64,000 nucleotides of DNA from Oceanobacillus massiliensis str. N'diop (lineage in GTDB: Bacteria > Bacillota > Bacilli > Bacillales > Amphibacillaceae): positions 169,020 to 233,019 of the forward strand of contig NZ_HE610977.1 in assembly GCF_000285495.1 (NCBI RefSeq). The letters run 5' to 3'. Positions 9,154 through 17,786 of this stretch are shown piece after piece; positions within the stretch are counted from its first letter, which is position 1, and every line of letters starts with the position of its first letter. Under the pieces are notes generated by a model. That model was given only the letters and a program-made list of their open reading frames with translations, searched no databases and was not told where the DNA came from. The translations under genes were made by a program, and so were the position numbers.

Positions 9154-10091
9154 TATGAATCCTCCCTGTACCATGAAATGAATTCTTGCATGGATTTGAT
9201 ATCCTGTACGGCAAATGCAGGTACCTTTTTGTCTATCTTTCGTAATAATCCAGACAGAACCTTCCCGTTGCCTACCTCTACAAATGCATCGATGCCTTCG
9301 TTAATCATCTGATTGATTGACTCTTCAAAGCGGACGGGAGAATAAAGCTGCTTAAGCAACAGATCTTTAATCTCTACACTTGATGTAACCGCTTCTGCTG
9401 ACACATTGGCATAAACCGGAATCGTTGCATCCTGAATCGGTGTTTTATCCAAATAGGCCGCAAACTCTTCATTGGCAGGTTTCATCAGCCTTGAATGGAA
9501 TGGTCCGCTCACATTCAATGGCAGGACGCGCTTGGCACCTTTATCTTTTAATAAAGCTGCAGCCTTCTCAATCCCTTCCTTGGAACCAGAGATGACAATT
9601 TGACCAGGGCAATTCAAATTGGCAAGGTCCACTACTTCCTCGGTAATTTCCTGTAGTGCTTCGGAGATTTCTTTCTCATTTAATCCAAGCACAGCTGCCA
9701 TGGTACCCTGGCCTTTTGGAAAGGCATCTTCCATCAATTTCCCGCGTACAGCAACAAGCGGCAATGCATCTTCCACGGTTAAAGCCCCTGCTGCCACTAG
9801 GGCGCTGTATTCGCCGAGACTGTGTCCAACAGTCATAACAGGTTCCACGTTTTCCTGCTGCAATAATTTATGTATGGCAATACTTGTTAAAAGCAGGGAA
9901 GGCTGGGCATTCTCCGTTTCGGTTAACGCTTCTGCAGGCCCATCAAACATAATTCCCCTTATATCCTTACCCAATACATCATTCGCTTTTTGGAAAAGCT
10001 CCTTAACCATCGGGTATTCATCATGAAATTCCTTCCCCATCCCAACGGCTTGTGAACCTTGACCGGGAAACATAAAAGCTACACGTTTCAT
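9153..10091 (-). CDS. fabD: Malonyl CoA-acyl carrier protein transacylase FabD
   Basis: Transfers malonyl from CoA to ACP to supply extender units (312 aa). The N-terminal FPGQGSQ motif, the nucleophile serine in [10 protein letters not shown] and the downstream FHSRLM histidine motif are all present. AAGGAGTG lies before the chosen ATG ([10 protein letters not shown]). It sits 4 nt after plsX and overlaps fabG by one base. It belongs to the FapR-regulated fapR-plsX-fabD-fabG operon. Confidence 0.96.
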   Translation of the reverse strand: MKRVAFMFPGQGSQAVGMGKEFHDEYPMVKELFQKANDVLGKDIRGIMFDGPAEALTETENAQPSLLLTSIAIHKLLQQENVEPVMTVGHSLGEYSALVAAGALTVEDALPLVAVRGKLMEDAFPKGQGTMAAVLGLNEKEISEALQEITEEVVDLANLNCPGQIVISGSKEGIEKAAALLKDKGAKRVLPLNVSGPFHSRLMKPANEEFAAYLDKTPIQDATIPVYANVSAEAVTSSVEIKDLLLKQLYSPVRFEESINQMINEGIDAFVEVGNGKVLSGLLRKIDKKVPAFAVQDIKSMQEFISWYREDS

Positions 10092-10095
10092 AATC

Positions 10096-11094
10096 TCACT
10101 CCTTATCTGATTCAATCGATTCAACGGTCGTTTTGATCGTATTTGTCACATCGTTTTCAACCATATGGTTTGCCTGTTTAATCGCACTTAAAATGGCCCT
10201 GCTGTTCGATGAACCATGTGCTTTGATAACTGGAGCAGCAAGTCCGAAAAGGCCTGCACCACCATACTCCGAGTAATCCAGTTTGTTTTTCAGCCCTTTT
10301 AAATCATTTTTCAAAAGTCCTGCTGCAATTTTGGTTTTTGCAGTTGACATAAACGTCTCTTTCAATAATGTAAATACCGTTTGTGCAGTACCCTCAATCG
10401 TTTTTAGTGCTACATTCCCACTGAATCCATCTGTAACAACGACATCGGCGGCACCGCTGAGGATATCCCGTGCTTCAACATTGCCAACAAAGTTGATTGG
10501 GGCATTTTTCAGCAGTTCGAAAGCTTTTTTGGAAAGATCATTCCCTTTACCATCTTCTGTACCGACATTCAAAAGCCCGACAGTCGGATTCTTTATGTTC
10601 CGCACCTTTTCAGAATAAATGGAGCCCATGATTGCATATTGGAGCAGATGAATTGGCTTAGCATCAACGTTTGCGCCGACATCAAGCATGAGAAATCCTT
10701 TTCCGTCAACTGTCGGAAGTGTGGGACTTAGGGCTGGACGGTCTATTCCCGGTATCCTGCCAATTACAAATAATCCGGCACTCATTAACGCACCCGTATT
10801 TCCAGCAGAGATACAAGCATCTGCACGCCCTTCTTTCACTTCCTTAGCCATTAATACGAGTGAAGCGTTTTTTTTGCGTCTAACGGCTCTGACCGGTTCA
10901 TCATCGCTTGTGATGACTTCATCCGTATGAACAACTGATATGTTTTTAGCATTTGTAAGTAATGGTTTGATTTTATTTTCATCGCCAAATAGAGTGATCG
11001 TCAGATTATTGACCTCTGACACTGCATCCATTGCACCGCGAACTATTTCCTTTGGTGCATTGTCGCCTCCCATGGCATCGATTGCCAGTCTCAT
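10096..11094 (-). CDS. plsX: Phosphate acyltransferase PlsX
   Basis: Peripheral membrane enzyme converting acyl-ACP to acyl-phosphate, the first committed acyl donor for phospholipids with PlsY (332 aa, normal length). The N-terminal [14 protein letters not shown] is diagnostic, and the glycine-rich [13 protein letters not shown] region is conserved. AAGGGGAAAA precedes the chosen ATG. Its start lies one base after the fapR stop codon, so the two are coupled. Confidence 0.96.
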   Translation of the reverse strand: MRLAIDAMGGDNAPKEIVRGAMDAVSEVNNLTITLFGDENKIKPLLTNAKNISVVHTDEVITSDDEPVRAVRRKKNASLVLMAKEVKEGRADACISAGNTGALMSAGLFVIGRIPGIDRPALSPTLPTVDGKGFLMLDVGANVDAKPIHLLQYAIMGSIYSEKVRNIKNPTVGLLNVGTEDGKGNDLSKKAFELLKNAPINFVGNVEARDILSGAADVVVTDGFSGNVALKTIEGTAQTVFTLLKETFMSTAKTKIAAGLLKNDLKGLKNKLDYSEYGGAGLFGLAAPVIKAHGSSNSRAILSAIKQANHMVENDVTNTIKTTVESIESDKE

Positions 11095-11095
11095 T

Positions 11096-11672
11096 CTAAT
11101 TTTCCCCTTTATTCTCATTTGATTGATACATATAGAATAATCCAGTAAATACCGTCTCATTATCTACAAAACTATTGACATGTACAACGGTTCGGCCTTT
11201 CTCATCCTGACCTTCGACGATGGCCTTTGCTATAACCCGTTCACCTTCAATAACCTGTCGTGTAAATTTAACTTCTGATTTTGCAGTGAGCGCAAGTTCA
11301 TCATTGATAACTGCAACAGCCAAAGAATTTGCCTGCGCAAATAAATGATGGCCCCTGGCGATTTTATTTCTGGAAAAAACCAGTTCTTGTGTAATATCCA
11401 TAATCGAAAATTGCCCGCTTGTCCAGTTCCAAATCAATGATTTCACCAATGACTTCATCAAGCGGCAATGCCTTTACGGTTTCATTCCATTGATTGGTAG
11501 CAACGTATTTAATGCGTTCTCTCAATTCAGGTATTGCGAGTTCCATTCGGTCGAGCCGTATCGTCTGAATGCTTACATCGAAATCTTTCGCAAGCTGTTC
11601 ATCTGTAATGAAAGGGGTAAGATCTATTTTTTCTTTTAACAGTCGTTGACGCTCAGTTTTGGTTTTTTTCAT
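11096..11672 (-). pseudogene. fapR: Transcription factor FapR, interrupted by a +1 frameshift
   Basis: Malonyl-CoA-responsive repressor of fatty acid and phospholipid synthesis. The N-terminal part has the DeoR-like helix-turn-helix ([25 protein letters not shown] cut to its key words: SIQTIRLDR). The C-terminal part has the hot-dog ligand domain ([25 protein letters not shown]). They are in different frames. The break is at the four-base A run 11407-11410. Removing one base gives a continuous 191-residue protein of normal length, with an ELDKRAISIMDIT-like junction. Either a true mutation, which would free the operon from FapR control, or a sequencing error in a homopolymer. The operator upstream is intact enough to recognise. 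Confidence 0.93.
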
Positions 11673-11706
11673 AAAGGCACCATCCGTCTTTTCATTCTCA
11701 ACAATT

Positions 11707-11723
11707 TTATGACTTGGTACTAA
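11707..11723 (-). promoter_or_regulatory. FapR operator
   Basis: 17-bp imperfect palindrome TTATGACTTGGTACTAA on the plus strand, close to the FapR consensus TTAGTACCTGGTACTAA. One half-site is perfect. It lies just downstream of the -10 box of the fapR promoter, the expected place for repression by blocking initiation. Confidence 0.8.
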
Positions 11724-11727
11724 TAGT

Positions 11728-11756
11728 AATATATAATACCATCTTTAATTATGCAA
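11728..11756 (-). promoter_or_regulatory. fapR-plsX-fabD-fabG promoter
   Basis: Reading on the minus strand: TTGCAT, a 17-bp spacer and TATATT, followed directly by the FapR operator. It lies between recG and fapR, so fapR starts a new transcription unit separate from recG. Confidence 0.75.
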
Positions 11757-11763
11757 GTTAACC

Positions 11764-13797
11764 CTAATCCAACTTATCGGCAAAGGAAAACTCCTGCTCC
11801 AAATATTGCCGTAATCGGTAAAATTGCTCGTCATTTTCCAAGAGACTGTTCTCAATGATTTCCTGGGCATCGCTCCTCGCTGTTTCGAGTGCCCGGTAAT
11901 CATGAATCATGTCAGCCACCTTGAACTCTGGAACACCACTTTGCTTTTTGCCAAAGAAATCTCCCGGCCCGCGGAGCTTTAGATCCTGCTCCGATAATTC
12001 GAAGCCATTTGTTGTTTCAGTCATAATCCGCATCCGCTCTTTGCCTACTTCGCCTTTGGGTTCGGCAATTAGAATACAATAGCTTTGCTTCTCTCCTCTG
12101 CCGACCCTTCCCCTCAGCTGATGGAGCTGTGATAAACCAAACCGCTCGGCATCATAAATCACCATTACGGTCGCATTTGGCACGTTTACCCCCACCTCTA
12201 CAACTGTAGTGGAAACAAGCACCTGCAACTCGTTTGCAGCAAACCGCTTCATCACTTCCTCCTTTTCGATCGACGGAAGCCTCCCATGCATTAAACCGAC
12301 TTTAACCTCAGGAGGGAAATAGTCCTGGAGCTGCTGGAACAAATCAACAGCGTTCTGGATATCCAGTTTGTCAGATTCCTCAATCAAAGGACTGATGACA
12401 TATGCCTGTTCTCCTTTAGAAACGCGTTTTTCGATAAAGTCCAATATCCTTTCGAATGTATTTTCCTTCGCCCAAAGCGTTTCGATTTCTTTCCTTCCGA
12501 GAGGCATTTCATCAATGACCGAGACGTCCATATCCCCAAAAGCAGTTATGGCGAGCGTCCTTGGTATTGGTGTTGCTGTCATAAATAGCACATCGGGGTT
12601 CAGCCCTTTATCCCGCAGTGTCCTTCTCTGTTCGACACCGAACCGGTGCTGTTCATCGACAATTGCAAAACCCAGGTCACTAAAGATGACTTCATCCTGG
12701 ATAAGCGCATGCGTACCTACGACAATATCCGCTTCATGGGCTTGGACAGCGGCTACTATCTGCTTTCTTTTCTTCCCTTTAACAGAACCGGTCAGCAGAA
12801 CAACCCTTGCCCTATCCCCGAATAATTCAGTAAGTGACTGATAATGCTGTTCAGCAAGGATTTCGGTTGGCACCATTAATGCTCCCTGCTTTCCGGCAGT
12901 AATCGATGCATACAGGCCAATTGCTGCGACAGCAGTTTTACCTGAGCCGACATCCCCCTGCAGCAGACGATTCATCCGGTAAGGAGATTTCAAGTCTGTC
13001 AATATCTGATCAAGTGATTTTTTTTGCGCATTGGTCAGCGAAAAAGGAAATTCATTTATGAATTCCTCGATTTTATTTGAATCATAATGCTGGGAATTCC
13101 CCTGTGTGGATTCCCGTTTTATTTTTCGGAGAAGCTGCATTTTCAGCTGGAATATCAAAAATTCTTCGTATGTAAATCTGCGTCGGGCATGCTTCAGGGA
13201 CATTCTCTCTTTCGGTAGATGCATCGTAAACACCGCATCTTTGCGATTTGGAATTTTATATGCTTCAAGGTATCGGTCAGGCAGCAATTCAATGATTTGC
13301 GATCCGTAATCCGTTAATGCCGCCTTTATCATTTTCTTTAATTTTATGTTGGTGAGATCGCCTTTTAGAGAATAGACGGGGTTTATCTTTTCCTGATCTT
13401 CTGCAGCACCAAGTTTATAGCTGCTGACAGTTATTTGAAGTCTATGGGCATCCCATTTTCCGATCAGTGTTATCATCTGATCTGCCTGTATCTGTTTTTT
13501 GGCGAAGGCCCTGTTGAACATGACAGCCTTAACAGCCACACCTTCTACTTCAATCGTGAAGTTCAGTCGGGACTTTTTTCTTCCATAAAAAGTAAGGGTG
13601 GGGTCATGAACCACCCGCCCTTCAATCGTCACCTTATCTTCATGTATCAATTCACTAAGCGGTCTAATCTCATATACATCGTAACGGTATGGGAAATAAT
13701 CGAGTAAATCGGCTATCGTATGAATGTTTAGCGACGCCAAATCCTCTGCAGCTTTTTCTCCAACACCTTTTAATTGTGTTACTGGTTCACTAAGCAC
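11764..13797 (-). CDS. recG: ATP-dependent DNA helicase RecG
   Basis: Branch-migrating helicase that remodels stalled forks and Holliday-like junctions (677 aa). The N-terminal wedge/OB domain is followed by helicase motifs: GDVGSGKTAVA (Walker A), IVDEQHRFGVEQR (DExH), TATPIPRTLA, and the C-terminal HQLRGRVGRG motif VI with the TRG-like end. Start is GTG, preceded by AAAGAGTGA. It lies 15 nt after sdaAA, as in B. subtilis, so it is probably part of the sdaAB-sdaAA-recG unit. Confidence 0.97.
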   Translation of the reverse strand: MLSEPVTQLKGVGEKAAEDLASLNIHTIADLLDYFPYRYDVYEIRPLSELIHEDKVTIEGRVVHDPTLTFYGRKKSRLNFTIEVEGVAVKAVMFNRAFAKKQIQADQMITLIGKWDAHRLQITVSSYKLGAAEDQEKINPVYSLKGDLTNIKLKKMIKAALTDYGSQIIELLPDRYLEAYKIPNRKDAVFTMHLPKERMSLKHARRRFTYEEFLIFQLKMQLLRKIKRESTQGNSQHYDSNKIEEFINEFPFSLTNAQKKSLDQILTDLKSPYRMNRLLQGDVGSGKTAVAAIGLYASITAGKQGALMVPTEILAEQHYQSLTELFGDRARVVLLTGSVKGKKRKQIVAAVQAHEADIVVGTHALIQDEVIFSDLGFAIVDEQHRFGVEQRRTLRDKGLNPDVLFMTATPIPRTLAITAFGDMDVSVIDEMPLGRKEIETLWAKENTFERILDFIEKRVSKGEQAYVISPLIEESDKLDIQNAVDLFQQLQDYFPPEVKVGLMHGRLPSIEKEEVMKRFAANELQVLVSTTVVEVGVNVPNATVMVIYDAERFGLSQLHQLRGRVGRGEKQSYCILIAEPKGEVGKERMRIMTETTNGFELSEQDLKLRGPGDFFGKKQSGVPEFKVADMIHDYRALETARSDAQEIIENSLLENDEQFYRLRQYLEQEFSFADKLD

Positions 13798-13812
13798 AGC
13801 AAATCACTCTTT

Positions 13813-14688
13813 CTACATAGTCATTCCAAATATTTTTTCCTTAAGTAATCTGCCGGTTGGTGTATCCGCCAAACCGCCTTCACCCGTCTCACGCAGACTG
13901 GAAGGCATTTGTTTTCCTATGCGGTACATTGCTCCGATCACTTCATCACATGGAATTCTGCTTGTTACACCTGCGAGAGCCAGGTCGGCAGAAACAATTG
14001 CCAGTGATGATCCGGCTGCATTCCTTTTGACACAGGGTACTTCCACAAGTCCTGCCACAGGATCACAAACAAGACCAAGCATATTCTTCAATGTCATGGC
14101 AAATGCCTCCGATGATTGCTGTGGGGTGCCGCCCGCCATTTCAACGATTGCCGCAGCCGCCATTGCCCCGGCAGACCCTACTTCGGCCTGACAGCCCCCT
14201 GCCGCTCCGGAAATAAAGGCATTGTTGGCAACAACAAATCCAAAAGCCCCCGCTGTAAAGAGATAACGGATCATTTGTTCACGTGTCGGATTAAGCTGCT
14301 CTTTTACCGCAAATAATGTACCAGGCACACATCCGGCGCTTCCAGCAGTAGGAGTTGCACAAATAAGACCCATCGCAGCATTCACTTCATTTGTCCCCAT
14401 CGCTTTGCTTACTGCATCAAGCATAAGATTTCCTGAAAGCGGCGTTTTTTCCTTCATATATTTCTGAATGCGTACAGCATCACCGCCAGTAAGACCTGTT
14501 ACCGACTGGACGCCTTTAAGCGCATCATCAATCGCTCGTTCCATTACATTAAGGTTCTTTTCCATTTCCGCAAAAACTTCTTCACGGCTTTTTTCTTTAA
14601 CATCCATTTCCTGACGTATCATAACCTCGGAAATTAATATATTGTCTCTTTCAGCTATTTCAACCAATTCGGCGACTGTTCTGAACAT
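13813..14688 (-). CDS. sdaAA: L-serine dehydratase, iron-sulfur-dependent, subunit alpha
   Basis: Deaminates L-serine to pyruvate and ammonia with an oxygen-labile 4Fe-4S cluster (291 aa). Conserved cysteines occur in GLICATPTAGSAGC, GGCQAEVGSAG and GLVCDPVAGLVEVPC, as in the alpha chain of the two-subunit enzyme. It lies 20 nt downstream of sdaAB and both are needed for activity. Confidence 0.96.
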   Translation of the reverse strand: MFRTVAELVEIAERDNILISEVMIRQEMDVKEKSREEVFAEMEKNLNVMERAIDDALKGVQSVTGLTGGDAVRIQKYMKEKTPLSGNLMLDAVSKAMGTNEVNAAMGLICATPTAGSAGCVPGTLFAVKEQLNPTREQMIRYLFTAGAFGFVVANNAFISGAAGGCQAEVGSAGAMAAAAIVEMAGGTPQQSSEAFAMTLKNMLGLVCDPVAGLVEVPCVKRNAAGSSLAIVSADLALAGVTSRIPCDEVIGAMYRIGKQMPSSLRETGEGGLADTPTGRLLKEKIFGMTM

Positions 14689-14708
14689 CTTAAAACTCCT
14701 CTCCCCGA

Positions 14709-15371
14709 TCAGCTGACAATTTTTGATATCTGTATGATATGGTCAGCTTCTTCCAGCTCTTCTAAAATGGCATCATCAACATTCTGATCCACTTCAATGA
14801 CCATCAATGCTTCTTTACCAATATCTTTCCTATTTACTTCCATATGCCCAATATTGATTTCGTGTTTTGCCAACACCTTTGTAATGGATGCAATAGCACC
14901 GAAACGATCGTTATGCATAATCAAAATTGCTGGATGATTGCCGGATAAACGAAGTTCAAACCCGTTCAATTCTGTAATTTCTACTTTTCCTCCACCAATC
15001 GAGATTCCAACAAGTTCCATTTGTTCTGTGTCATCACCTATTGTAAGACGCACAGTATTTGGATGGACTGCAGAAGCACTGGCTTCAATAAAAGTGATTT
15101 CCAAATCATTCTTCTTAGCGATGTCCAAGGCTTTGCTCATTCGCAAATCGTCAGTTTCAAAACCCAGCAATCCTCCTGCCAACGCAAAATCTGTACCATG
15201 TCCTTTATATGTTTTCGCAAAGGATTCATATAAGTGAATCCTTGCCCATTTCGGCTGTCTTCCAAATAAATTTCGGGCTGCCTTTCCGATGCGGGCCGCC
15301 CCGGCAGTATGGGAACTCGATGGTCCCACCATTACAGGGCCAATAATATCAAATACTGAATTAAATTTCAT
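14709..15371 (-). CDS. sdaAB: L-serine dehydratase, iron-sulfur-dependent, subunit beta
   Basis: Beta chain of serine dehydratase (220 aa). The N-terminal FDIIGPVMVGPSSSHTAGAARIG motif, here read as GPVMVGPSSSHTAG, is diagnostic. A C-terminal ACT domain (FGAIASITKVLAKHEINIGHM region) probably senses serine. GGCGGTGA with AGGA precedes the ATG. It is first gene of the sdaAB-sdaAA-recG unit, divergent from the purine permease gene. Confidence 0.95.
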   Translation of the reverse strand: MKFNSVFDIIGPVMVGPSSSHTAGAARIGKAARNLFGRQPKWARIHLYESFAKTYKGHGTDFALAGGLLGFETDDLRMSKALDIAKKNDLEITFIEASASAVHPNTVRLTIGDDTEQMELVGISIGGGKVEITELNGFELRLSGNHPAILIMHNDRFGAIASITKVLAKHEINIGHMEVNRKDIGKEALMVIEVDQNVDDAILEELEEADHIIQISKIVS

Positions 15372-15413
15372 TCCTATTCACCGCCTATTCCTAACCGTAT
15401 AGATTTTGCTCTA

Positions 15414-15442
15414 TTGTAAAGTATAACAAAAAAGACTATAAT
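15414..15442 (+). promoter_or_regulatory. sigmaA promoter of the NCS2 permease gene
   Basis: TTGTAA, 17 bp, TATAAT on the plus strand, about 140 bp upstream of the permease start. This leaves a 5' leader of roughly 130 nt. No complete riboswitch fold was recognised in it. Confidence 0.7.
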
Positions 15443-15584
15443 AATCATTTGTGGATTATAGAATTAGTGTATGTTCCGAATAACTTTCAGCTCGTTATTT
15501 CTAATGCGGATAATTTTTCCGAAAAAACACTGCTTCTATATAATCGGGTGGGAGAGGGAATGTAAGACATATGAGGAATTTATT

Positions 15585-16856
15585 ATGAATAAACCAGGCA
15601 GTAAAGTGCCAGGGCTATTAAGAAATGAAATAATTGCTGGAGTGATCGGCTATTTTACGACTGTTTATATTGTCGTTGTCAATGGATCGATTTTGAGTGA
15701 AGCAGGAATTTCACTTGAAACCGGAATGATCGCTACAATCATGGCGAGTTTTACAGGAACCATGATGATGGGACTCTTTGGAAAACTTCCTTTGATTTTG
15801 ATTCCCGGAATGGGCATAAATGCACTCTTTGCCTATTCCATAATCGGAAATAACGGATTTACATTTCAGGAAGGGCTGGCAGTCGTTTTCGTCGCTGGAC
15901 TGATCTTCCTGTTTACCGCCTTCAGTAAACATGGCGTCATTTTAAAAAATGCAATCCCGGAATCATTGAAGCATGGAATTACCGTAGGACTCGGTTTTTT
16001 CCTAATATTGATCGGACTGGAAAAAAGCGGCCTTGTTATTAGCGGAGATACAACGATTGTTGCTATCGGTGACTTCACTTCATCGACTGTTATCGTCAGC
16101 CTTTTGACATTGTTCATTGCGATTTTCCTGTTTGTGAAAAATATTCCGGCAAATTTCTTGATTACCATGATTTCAGGAACATTATTGGCAGTACTTTTCG
16201 GTCTTCCTAAAACGGAAATGGAACCTGTTTCAGTAAATGTCAGCGAGCTTCTGTTCGTACCATCGTTTACTGCTATAGGAGAGCTTTCATTCTGGCTGGC
16301 GGTATTCCCTCTAGCATTAATTCTTATTTTCGAGAATATGGGAATTCTTAGCGGCCAGCTGCAAATGCTCGACCGGAATGACAGTTATACAAAGGGCTAT
16401 CGGATTACGGCCCTATCTGCCCTGGCTTCCGGACTCTTCGGCACTTCGCCAACCGTTTCAGGAGCAGAAAATGCAGCGGTTATTGCATCAGGTGGCAAAA
16501 CAGGCAGAGCGGCAATCACAGCAGGAATATTGTTCCTGGCTACCATCTTTATTATTCCGTGGATTTCAATCGTTCCGAATTCTGCCATCAGTCCGATATT
16601 GATTATTGTAGGCTTTCTGATGGCTCAAAATATCCGGCATTTGCCATTGAATAATTTGTCGGAAAGCTTACCAGCCATGCTCATTATTGTTATGATCCCA
16701 TTCACATACAGTATTGGTGACGGTATGGCATTTGGTTTCATCGCATATCCAATCGTCAAAGCGGCTTTAGGTAAACAATATGAACTATCCAAACCATTAC
16801 TGGCAATATCACTGTTATTTTCATTCAGTTTTATTATGAAAATCATAGGAATTTAA
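15585..16856 (+). CDS. NCS2 family nucleobase permease (PbuG/PbuO/AzgA-like)
   Basis: Polytopic membrane transporter of the AzgA-like branch of nucleobase:cation symporter family 2 (423 aa), probably for hypoxanthine, guanine or adenine. Features seen: N-terminal EIIAGVIGYFTTVYIVVVNGSILSEAG region (key words AGVIGYFTTVYI), GLFGKLPLILIPGMGINALF, and FGTSPTVSGAENAA in the later half, with about a dozen hydrophobic segments. I chose the ATG preceded by TGAGGAATTTATT; 38 upstream in-frame residues lack family similarity. Exact substrate cannot be told from sequence alone. It interrupts the yloV-sdaAB neighbourhood of B. subtilis. Confidence 0.9.
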   Translation: MNKPGSKVPGLLRNEIIAGVIGYFTTVYIVVVNGSILSEAGISLETGMIATIMASFTGTMMMGLFGKLPLILIPGMGINALFAYSIIGNNGFTFQEGLAVVFVAGLIFLFTAFSKHGVILKNAIPESLKHGITVGLGFFLILIGLEKSGLVISGDTTIVAIGDFTSSTVIVSLLTLFIAIFLFVKNIPANFLITMISGTLLAVLFGLPKTEMEPVSVNVSELLFVPSFTAIGELSFWLAVFPLALILIFENMGILSGQLQMLDRNDSYTKGYRITALSALASGLFGTSPTVSGAENAAVIASGGKTGRAAITAGILFLATIFIIPWISIVPNSAISPILIIVGFLMAQNIRHLPLNNLSESLPAMLIIVMIPFTYSIGDGMAFGFIAYPIVKAALGKQYELSKPLLAISLLFSFSFIMKIIGI

Positions 16857-16866
16857 GAATTTGTAC

Positions 16867-16900
16867 AAAAAATCACCTCCATTACTGGAGGTGATTTTTT
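16867..16900. terminator. Bidirectional terminator between permease and DUF1648 genes
   Basis: Perfect hairpin AAAAAATCACCTCCA/TGGAGGTGATTTTTT with a TTAC loop and A/T runs on both sides. It can serve the plus-strand permease gene and the convergent minus-strand gene. Confidence 0.9.
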
Positions 16901-16908
16901 ATTCCGCT

Positions 16909-17415
16909 TTATCTGATCTTTGTCTGTTTTATTATTCCCAACACAATCGGGATAAAGGTACTTAATAATACAATTGGCAAAAACCATCCTCCAAATCCGT
17001 TCCCTAAACCTAATGCAATTGAAACGGATTCAATTAAGATCAGAGCAAAGATAATTAGACAAATATTTTTTGATTGATTTACTATTTTTCGGCTTATCAA
17101 GTAGAACTCTTTAGCATTCTCTTCATTTAATCGTTCTGGATAATTATGCAATTCCGGAAACCTTTCAAATAATTGCATTAACAATGCTATAAATGCACCT
17201 ATTATCGGCAATATAAAAAGCTCCATTTTTGAACCCCAGCGATCTATCTCACCTAAAGCATTATAATGTGCCGGAACTTCGTTTGGAAGTTCATTCCAAT
17301 TGTAGACTAAAAAAATTAACGAGCCAAAATAAAATGAATATCCGATAATATCCCAGATCCATTCACTGCCCGTTTTCAATATTTTAATTTTAGGCCTTTT
17401 CCGAGAATTCGACAT
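16909..17415 (-). CDS. DUF1648 domain membrane protein
   Basis: 168-residue protein with about four hydrophobic segments (around residues 22-40, 67-82, 113-133 and 140-160). The DUF1648 signature is visible: WNELPNEVPAHYNALGEIDRWG, i.e. a short loop with LPNEVPAHY and GEIDRWGSK after the first membrane segment. That domain occurs in SdpI-type immunity proteins and other membrane proteins of unclear role. The ATG follows GGGAG by 9 nt; a TTG three codons upstream is also possible. No partner gene adjoins, so its function is unassigned. Confidence 0.75.
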   Translation of the reverse strand: MSNSRKRPKIKILKTGSEWIWDIIGYSFYFGSLIFLVYNWNELPNEVPAHYNALGEIDRWGSKMELFILPIIGAFIALLMQLFERFPELHNYPERLNEENAKEFYLISRKIVNQSKNICLIIFALILIESVSIALGLGNGFGGWFLPIVLLSTFIPIVLGIIKQTKIR

Positions 17416-17733
17416 TACCTTCAACTCCCTGCTTTATCCCTAACGAACAACTGCATAAAATGTATCCTTCTATTGTCCTTCATCAACAAACACCATTTAT
17501 AAAAACAGCTTCTATTCTTCATACGATTGAAAAACAGAACGGTTTCACAGTTTTCGTTTTTTCACCGGCCAGATTTATCCAAGAATAAATTTTTATTCAA
17601 CGGTACCACGAATATAGTAAATACATCCTTTTTGCTTCAAATCATGTCGGACAGTCTCTTTCCGCAGCGGCACTTTATAAATAATTTTAAGAAATCTGAA
17701 TGGAAATCAGCCCGAAGGAAATACAGAGCCAAA
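17416..17733. other. Gene-free stretch between DUF1648 gene and yloV terminator
   Basis: About 320 bp with no credible gene. A plus-strand reading frame overlaps the yloV terminator and the 3' end of yloV and has no recognisable features. I see no repeat or RNA motif here. Confidence 0.5.
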
Positions 17734-17771
17734 AAAGCCGAGAGAGCTATCCTAATAGCTCTCTCGGCTTT
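17734..17771 (-). terminator. Terminator of the yloU-yloV unit
   Basis: 17-bp perfect stem AAAGCCGAGAGAGCTAT with loop CCTA, followed on the minus strand by a TTTTTT-containing tail. It begins 16 nt after the yloV stop. Confidence 0.92.
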
Positions 17772-17786
17772 ATATGTTCAGAATCC

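Noticed and set aside
11096..11461. Shortened FapR ligand domain as an independent gene
   Set aside because: Its first residues come from the wrong frame of the fapR 5' part, and a single-base repair gives a normal FapR.
15535..15580. Purine riboswitch in the NCS2 permease leader
   Set aside because: TATAATCGGGTGG resembles the start of a purine riboswitch, but the conserved loops and the closing GACTATG-like part are missing.
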